From positions 62,001-126,000 of the forward strand of contig JAEEMG010000082.1 of the NCBI GenBank assembly GCA_016283095.1: DNA of 64,000 nucleotides, read 5' to 3'. Position 1 is the first letter of the stretch. Each line of letters begins with the position of its first letter. This DNA comes from Paludibacteraceae bacterium (GTDB lineage: Bacteria; Bacteroidota; Bacteroidia; Bacteroidales; Paludibacteraceae). This document shows, one piece after another, positions 36,446 to 44,584 of this stretch. Below the pieces are notes generated by a model, which worked only from the letters and a program-made list of their open reading frames with translations, made no database searches and was not told the DNA's origin. Position numbers and translations under genes: made by a program.

Positions 36446-39202
36446 ATGGATTATAAATTTTCAGAAATTGAAAAAAAGTGGCAGAAATATTGGGTAGAAA
36501 ATGCCACATATAAAGTTAAGGAGGATTCTTCAAAAAAGAAATTCTATGTCCTTGACATGTTCCCTTATCCATCAGGTGCCGGTTTGCACGTCGGCCATCC
36601 TCTTGGTTATATAGCATCGGATATTTTCGCTAGATACAAACGTCAGCAGGGATTCAATGTCCTTCACCCTATGGGTTACGACTCTTATGGACTTCCTGCA
36701 GAGCAGTATGCCATCCAGACTGGTCAGCATCCTGCTGTGACTACAGCTAAAAATATTGCTCGCTACCGTGAGCAACTTGACAAAATCGGTTTCTGCTTCG
36801 ACTGGAGCCGTGAAGTCCGCACTTGTGAACCTAACTACTACAAGTGGACTCAGTGGGCATTCATCAAAATGTTCAACTCTTACTACGATAACGACGCAAA
36901 CAAGGCTCTTCCTATTGAGGAACTTATCGCTAAGTTTGAGAAAAACGGTAATGCCAGCGTCAACGCTGCTAACAACTGCACTGTGAAATTCTCTGCTTCT
37001 GACTGGAAATCTTATTCAGAAAAAGAGAAGGAGCAGATCCTTTTGACTTACCGTATCGCTTATTTGGCAGATACAAAGGTTAACTTCTGTCCAGCTCTTG
37101 GTTGTGTCCTTGCTAACGATGAGATCAGCGAGGGTGTCAGCGTCCGTGGTGGTTACCCTGTGGAGCAGAGAGTGATGCGTCAGTGGAGTTTGAGAGTTTC
37201 GGCATATGCACAGCGCCTACTTGATGGCCTTGACAAAATTGATTGGTCGGATGCGTTGAAGGAGACTCAGAAGAACTGGATCGGCCGTAGCGAAGGTGCT
37301 GAGATGGATTTCTGTGTTAAAGGTCAGGATCTAAAACTTAGAATCTTCACAACACGTTGCGATACAATCCATGGTGTTACTTTCATGGTGCTTGCTCCAG
37401 AAAGTGAATATGTAGCAAAGGTGACTACTGCAGATCAGAAAGCGGCTGTGGATGATTATCTTGCCCAGGTAAAACGTAGAACAGAGCGTGAACGTATCTC
37501 TGACCGTCGTGTCAGTGGTGTCTTCTCAGGCTCATACGCAATCAATCCAATTACAGAAAAGGAAATCCCTATCTATATCAGTGACTATGTGCTCGCTGGC
37601 TACGGTACCGGTGCCATCCTGGCTGTACCTGCTCACGATTCTCGTGACTATGCATTCGCAAAGCATTTCAATCTTCCTATCATTCCTCTAATCGAGGGTG
37701 CAGATGTCTCTGAGGAGAGTTTCGACGCGAAGGAGGGAATCATGATGAATTCAGGATTCTTGAACGGTCTTACTGTAAAAGAGGCATTGAAGACTGAAAA
37801 GAAGTATATTAAGGAGAAAGGTATCGGAGAAGTTAAGGTTAACTACCGTCTGCGCGATGCTATCTTCTCTCGCCAAAGATATTGGGGTGAGCCATTCCCT
37901 GTTTATTATAAGGATGGTATGCCACACATGCTTGATGAAAGCAAACTTCCTCTTGAGTTGCCTGAGGTGTCTGACTTCAAGCCGACAGAGAGCGGTGAGC
38001 CACCTCTTGGTCACGCTGAGAATTGGTGCACTGCAGACGGTGATCCATACGAGTTGAATACTATGCCTGGATTCGCAGGTTCGTCAGCTTACTATCTAAG
38101 ATATATGGATCCAACTAACGACAAGGCTCTTGTAAGCAAGGAGGCTAACCAGTATTGGAAGAGCGTCGACTTGTACGTTGGTGGTACAGAGCACGCCACA
38201 GGACACTTGATCTACAGCCGTTTCTGGAACAAGTTCTTGTTCGACTTGGGTTATGTTTGTGAGGATGAACCATTCCGCAAATTGATCAACCAGGGTATGA
38301 TTCAGGGACGATCTAATTTTGTATACCGTATCAAAGATACTAATACATTCGTATCTCTTGGATTGAAGAAGGATTATGATGTCACTCCTATCCATGTCGA
38401 CGTGAATATTGTAAACAACGACATCCTTGATCTTGAGGCATTCAAGGCTTGGCGACCTGAATTTGAGACTGCTGAGTTCATCCTTGAGGATGGCAAGTAC
38501 GTATGTGGCTGGGCAGTTGAGAAGATGTCAAAATCTATGTTCAACGTCGTCAATCCTGATGATATCGTAGACAAGTATGGTGCGGATACATTGCGTCTAT
38601 ACGAGATGTTCCTTGGTCCAGTTGAACAGTCTAAGCCTTGGGATACAAAGGGTATCGACGGAGTGAACAGATTCTTGAAGAAATTCTGGGGTATGTTCTT
38701 CACTGGCGACAATTTTGATGTTGTGAAGGCTGAACCAACAGCAGAGGAGCAGAAGTCAATCCATAAACTTGTTAAAAAAGTTACTGGAGATATTGAGACT
38801 TTCTCATACAACACTTCTATCGCTGCATTCATGATCTGTGCAAACGAGCTTACTTCTTTGAAAAGCAAGAATGCAGAAGTTTTGACTAAGTTTGTCACAG
38901 TGCTTGCTCCATTTGCACCTCATATCTGTGAGGAACTTTACCACTTGCTTGGCAATACAGGTTCTGTTTGCGACGCACAGTGGCCATCTTACGATGAGAA
39001 GTTCTTGGTGGAGAGCAGTGTTAAATATCCTATCTCATTCAACGGTAAGGTGAGATTCACACTTGAACTTCCTGCTGATATGGATAAGGCAGAGGTAGAG
39101 AAGACTGCACTTGCTAACGAACAGACAATCAAACTTCTTGATGGCAAACCAACAAAGAAGGTTATTGTCGTTCCTGGTAAGATTGTGAATATTGTATTCT
39201 AA
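36446..39202 (+). CDS. leuS: Leucyl-tRNA synthetase
   Basis: Class Ia synthetase charging tRNA-Leu (918 aa). The ATP-binding HIGH-type motif is HVGH (48-51) within [18 protein letters not shown], and the second signature KMSKS is at 693-697. The connective editing domain lies between, with [19 protein letters not shown]. The protein carries an insertion ([20 protein letters not shown] region, about 620-685) before KMSKS, as in other Bacteroidota LeuS. It is monocistronic with its own promoter and a strong terminator. Confidence 0.97.
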   Translation: MDYKFSEIEKKWQKYWVENATYKVKEDSSKKKFYVLDMFPYPSGAGLHVGHPLGYIASDIFARYKRQQGFNVLHPMGYDSYGLPAEQYAIQTGQHPAVTTAKNIARYREQLDKIGFCFDWSREVRTCEPNYYKWTQWAFIKMFNSYYDNDANKALPIEELIAKFEKNGNASVNAANNCTVKFSASDWKSYSEKEKEQILLTYRIAYLADTKVNFCPALGCVLANDEISEGVSVRGGYPVEQRVMRQWSLRVSAYAQRLLDGLDKIDWSDALKETQKNWIGRSEGAEMDFCVKGQDLKLRIFTTRCDTIHGVTFMVLAPESEYVAKVTTADQKAAVDDYLAQVKRRTERERISDRRVSGVFSGSYAINPITEKEIPIYISDYVLAGYGTGAILAVPAHDSRDYAFAKHFNLPIIPLIEGADVSEESFDAKEGIMMNSGFLNGLTVKEALKTEKKYIKEKGIGEVKVNYRLRDAIFSRQRYWGEPFPVYYKDGMPHMLDESKLPLELPEVSDFKPTESGEPPLGHAENWCTADGDPYELNTMPGFAGSSAYYLRYMDPTNDKALVSKEANQYWKSVDLYVGGTEHATGHLIYSRFWNKFLFDLGYVCEDEPFRKLINQGMIQGRSNFVYRIKDTNTFVSLGLKKDYDVTPIHVDVNIVNNDILDLEAFKAWRPEFETAEFILEDGKYVCGWAVEKMSKSMFNVVNPDDIVDKYGADTLRLYEMFLGPVEQSKPWDTKGIDGVNRFLKKFWGMFFTGDNFDVVKAEPTAEEQKSIHKLVKKVTGDIETFSYNTSIAAFMICANELTSLKSKNAEVLTKFVTVLAPFAPHICEELYHLLGNTGSVCDAQWPSYDEKFLVESSVKYPISFNGKVRFTLELPADMDKAEVEKTALANEQTIKLLDGKPTKKVIVVPGKIVNIVF

Positions 39203-39220
39203 TAAATAATTTGTAATATG

Positions 39221-39255
39221 GAGACAGGAACAGTTGTTTCCTGTCTCTTTTTTTT
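39221..39255 (+). terminator. Terminator of leuS
   Basis: GAGACAGGAA (39221-39230) pairs with TTCCTGTCTC (39238-39247), followed by eight T residues. The next ATG is only 4 bp beyond, so the following gene has its start inside the terminator tail. Confidence 0.9.
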
Positions 39256-39258
39256 GTT

Positions 39259-39885
39259 ATGAAAAGACTTGTCATCCTTTTGATTTCCTTTTTTATCTGC
39301 ACTTCTGTGATGGCGGCCCAGTCGGACGTCAAAGCCTTGACTATTGAGCAGATGGAAGCCGCAGAGTCGCAAGCATACCTTCAACAAATCCTTTCCATAG
39401 ATAGTTTGGAAGACGCTGAAGATTGCAGAAAACATAGAAACGACGCATTGATGTGCGCCAACTTTATCATCAACACTCCATGTGAATTGAATGAGAAAAG
39501 TGATCTTATGTGGATTTATTGTGCAAGATATGTGTTGCTTTGGGACGAGAAATCAGACGAGATTCTCATCTCTTTCCCGAAAAGCTCAAAAGAGTGGATG
39601 ATATGTCCGGAAATAATGTCTGTATTCTTAGCTGCTTGCACAAAGACGGCAATCGAAGATAAGATCATTCACGTCTATTCGAAAGAATTGCATGTCAAAG
39701 CGGTGACGACGTGTGTCTTATATTATATCAAGCATAAAAAGACCATGGACATGCTTTGCAAACCTAATATGAAAAAACTTGTGAAAAAACACAGAAGAGG
39801 AAAACTTGAGAAATATTTGAGTGATCAATACGATAAGGAGTATAAGGGAAAATCTCAAACGGAGAATTTTTTCATTCCTGATTGA
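39259..39885 (+). CDS. Secreted protein of unknown function (208 aa)
   Basis: A signal peptide (MKRLVILLISFFICTSVMAA) is clear. The mature part is helical and Cys-containing (7 Cys, for example DCRKHRNDALMCANFI, then NTPCELNE), with a basic C-terminus (KKLVKKHRRGKLEKYLSDQY). I recognise no domain. It has no T9SS sorting tail, so it is probably periplasmic. It starts just after the leuS terminator, and no promoter was identified. Confidence 0.7.
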   Translation: MKRLVILLISFFICTSVMAAQSDVKALTIEQMEAAESQAYLQQILSIDSLEDAEDCRKHRNDALMCANFIINTPCELNEKSDLMWIYCARYVLLWDEKSDEILISFPKSSKEWMICPEIMSVFLAACTKTAIEDKIIHVYSKELHVKAVTTCVLYYIKHKKTMDMLCKPNMKKLVKKHRRGKLEKYLSDQYDKEYKGKSQTENFFIPD

Positions 39886-40027
39886 TTGACATTGATGATG
39901 ATTTGCCGAAAAAACAAACAACTTTGACATCGGCTACGTTTCGACATTTATAAAAGAAAAAGTGAAACTTTGACTCAACATCCTGGTTGGATAGAATAAT
40001 TTTAAGTTGATCGAAAAAAATAAAATA

Positions 40028-40642
40028 ATGAAAAAGATAATTGTGTTTTTACTGGTTTTTGTAGGCTCCTTTTCTCAGGTGTTTGCACAAAGTCAAAAAA
40101 AAGTTGATGAGAATGTACATACTGAAGAATTTTTGAACATGAAGAATACCTGCTGCTTGTATCATATCGGCAGAAATTTCAAATGTGCCAATGATTCTAT
40201 TGTTCCTTATTTGTATTATGAGTATACTGTGGATCTTTACAAAGAATGGAAAGGCATTTTGATTGCTGTTCCTAAAAAAGAGCCACTTGATTTAAGGATA
40301 AAGTACGCAAGGAATGAGATTGATGGCAATAGTCAAATGCTGCAATATTTTTATAATTTTTTGTTCAACAAGGAAATGTTGTTGAATAATTATGATTTAT
40401 ATGTATTCTATGTGCCATTTGATCAATTGACAAATGTGAATGATACGGGAGACGTTATGCTTTTGATTAACGATAACGGAGAAGAATACTATGATTGGAT
40501 GGAAAAAGAAGATGCTGTTGCATCAGTTTATCATTATGAGAATGAAAAATGGCAGTTGACAGATTTTCAAGAAACAAATGGATTCGTTAAAAGAGTCGCA
40601 TTAAATTACGCATTGCAAATTTTGGGCGAGAGATTTAAATAA
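40028..40642 (+). CDS. Secreted protein of unknown function (204 aa)
   Basis: The ATG at 40028 gives a clean signal peptide (MKKIIVFLLVFVGSFSQVFAQ); a TTG at 40007 is a less likely start. The mature part has aromatic-rich alternating segments (VPYLYYEYTVDLYKEWKG, YDLYVFYVPFDQL) and no recognised domain or T9SS tail. It is not visibly similar to the preceding secreted protein. The gene is AT-rich even for this genome. Confidence 0.7.
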   Translation: MKKIIVFLLVFVGSFSQVFAQSQKKVDENVHTEEFLNMKNTCCLYHIGRNFKCANDSIVPYLYYEYTVDLYKEWKGILIAVPKKEPLDLRIKYARNEIDGNSQMLQYFYNFLFNKEMLLNNYDLYVFYVPFDQLTNVNDTGDVMLLINDNGEEYYDWMEKEDAVASVYHYENEKWQLTDFQETNGFVKRVALNYALQILGERFK

Positions 40643-40809
40643 ACTCCCAAATTGCAAGATATGATTTGAGATAAAATTGTTTGATTTTTGTTTTGATGTT
40701 GGCAAAACAGAAATACTTTAATTCTACAAACAACGTAAAAAAGATTGATTTATAGAAGAACATTCTAAAATAATTACCAAAAGTTTTGTTTTCTTCTTTT
40801 AAAACTCGT

Positions 40810-40844
40810 TTTGTTTCCCTTTTTATCTTATACCGCTAATTTTG
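40810..40844 (+). promoter_or_regulatory. Promoter of metY
   Basis: TTTG at 40810-40813, a 23-nt spacer, and TAATTTTG at 40837-40844; the ATG is at 40877. Confidence 0.6.
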
Positions 40845-40876
40845 CAGAAAATAATTATTTAAGACTGGTAAACATT

Positions 40877-42160
40877 ATGAGCACTAAAATTGGAACTAAA
40901 TGTGTCCATGCAGGTTATTCTCCAAAGAATGGAGAGAGCCGTCAGATGCCTATAATCCAGAGTACGACTTTCAAATATGAGTCGTCGGATGCAATGGGCA
41001 AACTATTTGATCTTGAAGCGTCAGGTTATTTCTATACTCGTTTGCAGAACCCTACAAATGACAATGTTGCAGCAAGAATCGCAGCACTTGAGGGTGGAGT
41101 CGCAGGTATGTTGACTTCATCAGGTCAGGCAGCAAACTTTTTCGCAATCTTCAATATTTGCGAGGCTGGTGGTCACGTGATCGCATTCAACAATATCTAC
41201 GGAGGTACATTCAATTTGATTGGAACAACTCTTCCAAAAATGGGAATCGAAGTGACTTTCGTAAGCGAGGATGCTACAGACGAGGAAATCAATGCAGCAT
41301 TCAAGCCAAACACAAAGTTGGTGTTCGGTGAGACTGTATCTAACCCAGGTGTCCGTATTTTCGATATCGAGCGTTATGCAAAGATCGCTCACTCTCACGG
41401 AGTTCCGTTGATTATCGACAACACTTTCCCAACTCCTGTATTCTGCCGTCCTATCGAGTTCGGTGCTGATATCGTAACTCACTCTACTACTAAATATATG
41501 GATGGTCAGGGAGTAGGTGTAGGTGGAGCTATCATCGACAGCGGAAATTTTGACTGGGACAAGTATGCAGACAAATTCCCTGGACTTTGCGCTCCAGACC
41601 CATCTTACCATGGTTTGACATATACAAAGGCATTCGGTAAGGGTGCTTACATTACTAAGGCTACAGCTCAGTTGATGAGAGACTTCGGTTCAATCCAGTC
41701 TCCTCAGAATGCATTCTATCTAAATCTTGGTTTGCAGACTCTTCATGTACGTATGAGACAGCACCATGACAATGCGTTGAAGATCGCTAAATTCTTGAAG
41801 TCTAACGATCAGGTTGCTTGGATCAACTATTCTGAACTTGAGTCTGACCCAGACCACGCATTGCAGCAGAAGTATTGTCCAAACGGAACATGTGGTGTTA
41901 TGGCATTCGGATTGAAGGGTGGACGTGAGTTCTCAATCAAGTTCATGGACAACTTGAAACTTATCGGTATTGCTACACACGTTGCTGATTGTCACTCTTG
42001 TGTGCTTCATCCAGCATCTCACACTCACCGTCAGCTTACAGACGAACAACTAATTGAGGGAGGCATTTCTCCTGATTTGATCCGTCTTTCTGTCGGCATC
42101 GAAGACGCCGATGATCTAATCGAAGATATCAAGCAGGCTTTGGCAAAGGCTAAATGTTAA
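40877..42160 (+). CDS. metY: O-acetylhomoserine aminocarboxypropyltransferase
   Basis: PLP enzyme of the Cys/Met metabolism family that forms homocysteine from O-acetylhomoserine and sulfide (427 aa). The PLP-binding Lys206 lies in THSTTKYMDG; ASGYFYTRLQNPT, TSSGQAAN and LIIDNTFPTPVFCRP are typical of the family. I use the ATG at 40877, which gives the standard N-terminus (TKCVHAGYSP) and follows a promoter; the frame is open upstream but unlike homologues. Direct sulfhydrylation to methionine is the expected role; related cystathionine gamma-lyases are a weaker alternative. It is monocistronic. Confidence 0.94.
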   Translation: MSTKIGTKCVHAGYSPKNGESRQMPIIQSTTFKYESSDAMGKLFDLEASGYFYTRLQNPTNDNVAARIAALEGGVAGMLTSSGQAANFFAIFNICEAGGHVIAFNNIYGGTFNLIGTTLPKMGIEVTFVSEDATDEEINAAFKPNTKLVFGETVSNPGVRIFDIERYAKIAHSHGVPLIIDNTFPTPVFCRPIEFGADIVTHSTTKYMDGQGVGVGGAIIDSGNFDWDKYADKFPGLCAPDPSYHGLTYTKAFGKGAYITKATAQLMRDFGSIQSPQNAFYLNLGLQTLHVRMRQHHDNALKIAKFLKSNDQVAWINYSELESDPDHALQQKYCPNGTCGVMAFGLKGGREFSIKFMDNLKLIGIATHVADCHSCVLHPASHTHRQLTDEQLIEGGISPDLIRLSVGIEDADDLIEDIKQALAKAKC

Positions 42161-42165
42161 TGAAA

Positions 42166-42191
42166 TAGAGACGGGATTATTCCCGTCTCTA
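42166..42191. terminator. Bidirectional terminator of metY and pgeF-like gene
   Basis: TAGAGACGGGA (42166-42176) pairs perfectly with TCCCGTCTCTA (42181-42191) around TTAT. It lies between convergent genes and belongs to the GAGACG stem family. Confidence 0.88.
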
Positions 42192-42219
42192 CTTATTTTA
42201 TACCATATTTATTTCCTGT

Positions 42220-42885
42220 CTAGCACAACACTATGAATGTTCCGAGTCGCTCCACGCATTTGTCGCGTCTCCATGAAGGCCATTCTGGTGATTCTGCGGT
42301 ACAGATATCAGAAATGAAAATATTATTGCTGTTGACGCCAGTGGCTTCCAACTGTTCTTTGCAGGCTGAAGCAATGTCAATCAACGGCTTTTGAGATTCA
42401 CTAAACCCTACTATATATTTCTCACCGAATTCAGAGGCACATGCGGCGTCAACCTCGTAACATTTTCCGCAAATGTGAGGACCGATGGCTGCGATGATGT
42501 CAGATGAAGAAGAACCATAATGTGATTGCATCATCTCCACTGTTTTGCGGACAATCTGTTTTTGTGTTCCCACTCTGCCGGAATGAATGTTGGCTATCAC
42601 ATGTTTCCGCTTATCATAAAGCACCACAGGCACACAGTCTGCAGTACGGATTAAAAGCGGAAGATTACGGATGTTTGTAATCAACGCGTCGCAATCAGGA
42701 ATCTCAGTTCCCCGCGTCGACTCGTCTGCTATTTTTACGATGTCACTATGTATCTGCTTGCATGAAACAACGTCGGCAGAATTAAAAAATGATGATGAAT
42801 TATCGATGTTCCGACAGTCGACATTAGTGGAAAATGCCAACACTACATCCTTTTCTTCTATTAAATATGTTCTATTAATACCCAT
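42220..42885 (-). CDS. pgeF: Laccase-domain / YfiH family purine nucleoside phosphorylase-like protein
   Basis: DUF152/YfiH family (221 aa), once called polyphenol oxidase and now linked to purine nucleoside phosphorolysis and peptidoglycan editing. Metal-site motifs are seen: CKQIHSD, IRTADCVPV (Cys), IHSGRVG (His), and GPHICGKCYEV. The usual H-A-G-W-R-G motif is here H-S-G-R-V-G, keeping His but losing Trp. The gene stands alone and converges on metY. The gene name follows the family; the enzyme activity is not proven from sequence. Confidence 0.85.
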   Translation of the reverse strand: MGINRTYLIEEKDVVLAFSTNVDCRNIDNSSSFFNSADVVSCKQIHSDIVKIADESTRGTEIPDCDALITNIRNLPLLIRTADCVPVVLYDKRKHVIANIHSGRVGTQKQIVRKTVEMMQSHYGSSSSDIIAAIGPHICGKCYEVDAACASEFGEKYIVGFSESQKPLIDIASACKEQLEATGVNSNNIFISDICTAESPEWPSWRRDKCVERLGTFIVLC

Positions 42886-42963
42886 ATCAACAAAAATAAC
42901 AAATTAAAATACCTTTTATCAACAAAAAAAACAAAAAAAAGTACCAAAGCAAATAATATTTTT

Positions 42964-42971
42964 TATATTTG
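42964..42971 (+). promoter_or_regulatory. Promoter -7 box of small lipoprotein
   Basis: TATATTTG matches TAnnTTTG, 44 bp before the ATG at 43016. No clear -33 element. Confidence 0.55.
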
Positions 42972-43015
42972 CGACATAATTGAAAACGGAATTAATAAAT
43001 TTAAAATACAAGATA

Positions 43016-43375
43016 ATGAAGAAGATTTTGTTCGTAAGTGCAGCTGCATTGGCACTTGTACTTTCATCATGCAAGAAGGAGGCTCAAGCTCCAGCTGAGA
43101 CTCCAGCACAGGTAGAAGAGACTGTTGAGGCTACAGCTGAGGCTGCTGCTACAGTTGAGAACGCAGTATTGAAAGGTCTAGAGGAAACTTTGAATGGAAT
43201 CAAGGCTACAGCTGAGGCTGCTACATCAGAGAATGTTCCTGCTTTGTTGGAGCAGATGAAATCTTTCAAGGAAAATTACGAGGCTGCAAAGGCTAACTTG
43301 AACGCTGAGGAGCAGGCAAGCATCGAGGCTCTTGCTAACTCTGTTGTTGAGATTATCAAGTCTAAGGCTCAGTAA
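43016..43375 (+). CDS. Small Ala/Glu-rich lipoprotein
   Basis: Lipoprotein of 119 aa. The signal MKKILFVSAAALALVLSSCK has its lipobox Cys at residue 19. The mature part is rich in Ala, Glu, Thr and Val (PAETPAQVEETVEATAEAAA), then a helical region (LKGLEETLNGIKATAEAATS). It contains no Cys after the lipid anchor and no known domain. Codon use is strongly biased (ctt, gct, gag), suggesting high expression. A TTG 36 bp upstream is an unlikely start. Probably an abundant small envelope lipoprotein; function unknown. Confidence 0.82.
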   Translation: MKKILFVSAAALALVLSSCKKEAQAPAETPAQVEETVEATAEAAATVENAVLKGLEETLNGIKATAEAATSENVPALLEQMKSFKENYEAAKANLNAEEQASIEALANSVVEIIKSKAQ

Positions 43376-43393
43376 TTAAAAAAGCAAAACAAA

Positions 43394-43430
43394 GAACGCT
43401 ATGGAAGATAGCTTACCATAGCGTTCTTTT
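43394..43430 (+). terminator. Terminator of small lipoprotein gene
   Basis: GAACGCTATGG (43394-43404) pairs perfectly with CCATAGCGTTC (43416-43426), followed by TTTT. Confidence 0.92.
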
Positions 43431-43458
43431 ATTATTAACCAAACAAAAAATTAGAAAA

Positions 43459-43680
43459 ATGGCTAAATATATTGTAAACACACAGTCTTCTAACCTAAAC
43501 GTTAGAAAAGAGCCTAGCACATCTTGCGAAATCATCGGTAAGTTGGCTAAAGGTACAGAAATTGAGGTTTCTGACATCAAGGATGGATGGGCTACAATCA
43601 GCTTCAATGATCAGACTGCTTACGTTTCTGCAGATTACATCAAGATCTCAGACAAGGCATTTGATGATTTGAAGTTCTAA
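43459..43680 (+). CDS. Small bacterial SH3-domain protein (73 aa)
   Basis: A single SH3_3-type domain nearly fills the protein: NLNVRKEPSTSCEIIGKLAKG, then TEIEVSDIKDGWATISF and TAYVSADYIK, the standard order of the fold. Such domains usually bind cell-wall peptides, but here there is no signal peptide (MAKYIVNTQSS), so it appears cytoplasmic or is exported another way. No separate promoter was recognised; it follows a terminator by about 30 bp. Confidence 0.85.
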   Translation: MAKYIVNTQSSNLNVRKEPSTSCEIIGKLAKGTEIEVSDIKDGWATISFNDQTAYVSADYIKISDKAFDDLKF

Positions 43681-43818
43681 TCTCGACAAGATTATAAAAA
43701 TATATATTCGCCGGTCACATACAGTGGCTGGCGATTCTTTTTATCCATTTTCGCTGTGATAAACGGCTTTGATGTCGAATTGATTCCATTTAACGTTGAT
43801 AAAACCCCTTATTTTTCA

Positions 43819-43826
43819 TAATTTTG
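43819..43826 (+). promoter_or_regulatory. Promoter -7 box of rpe
   Basis: TAATTTTG, 20 bp before the rpe ATG at 43847, so the leader is very short. Confidence 0.6.
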
Positions 43827-43846
43827 CGCAAAAATTATAAGAATAA

Positions 43847-44497
43847 ATGAATCATTTAGTGTCGCCTTCTTTATTGTCGGCGGATTTTTTGAACTTGAAT
43901 GCTGATATCGAGATGCTTAACGAAAGTGTGGCTGACTGGTATCACCTTGATATTATGGATGGTGTGTTTGTGCCAAACATCTCTTTCGGTATGCCTGTGA
44001 TCAAGGCAATCGCAAGCAAGGCAACAAAACCACTTGATGTCCATCTGATGATTGTTGATCCCGACCGTTATGTGGAGGAGTTCCATAAACTTGGGGCAAA
44101 GGTTCTAAGCGTTCACTATGAGGCTTGCACTCATCTTCACCGTACTTTGCAGCATATCAAGTCGTTAGGTATGTTGGCTGGTGTGACTTTAAATCCTCAT
44201 ACTCCCGTCTCTGTGCTTGAAGAGATTATCTGCGACGCGGATGTGGTTATGCTTATGAGCGTAAATCCTGGTTTCGGTGGACAGAAGTTTATTGAAAACA
44301 CATTGGATAAGGTCCGTCGTTTGAAGAAGATGATTGTAGAGAAGGGCTCGAATGCTAAGATTGAAATCGACGGTGGTGTCAATTTTGAGACTGGCAAGCA
44401 ACTTCTTGACGCGGGTGCTGATATCTTGGTGGCTGGATCTTTTGTGTTTGGAGCTAAAGATCAGAAAGCTACAATCGCTGGATTGAAAAACTTATAA
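43847..44497 (+). CDS. rpe: Ribulose-phosphate 3-epimerase
   Basis: TIM-barrel enzyme of the pentose phosphate pathway interconverting ribulose-5-phosphate and xylulose-5-phosphate (216 aa, normal length). Motifs: VSPSLLSADFLNL at the start, WYHLDIMDGVFVPNISFG with the catalytic Asp, LDVHLMIVDP with the metal His, VNPGFGGQKFI, and IEIDGGVN with the second catalytic Asp. Own promoter and terminator. Confidence 0.97.
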   Translation: MNHLVSPSLLSADFLNLNADIEMLNESVADWYHLDIMDGVFVPNISFGMPVIKAIASKATKPLDVHLMIVDPDRYVEEFHKLGAKVLSVHYEACTHLHRTLQHIKSLGMLAGVTLNPHTPVSVLEEIICDADVVMLMSVNPGFGGQKFIENTLDKVRRLKKMIVEKGSNAKIEIDGGVNFETGKQLLDAGADILVAGSFVFGAKDQKATIAGLKNL

Positions 44498-44503
44498 TGA
44501 TAT

Positions 44504-44532
44504 GGAGACGGGGTTCATCCCGTCTCCTTTTT
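44504..44532 (+). terminator. Terminator of rpe
   Basis: GGAGACGGG (44504-44512) pairs with CCCGTCTCC (44519-44527), followed by TTTTT. GAGACG family. Confidence 0.9.
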
Positions 44533-44584
44533 ATTAATTAGATAGTATCCCATAGGGATAATTTGGTAACGTACAAAAAATAAA

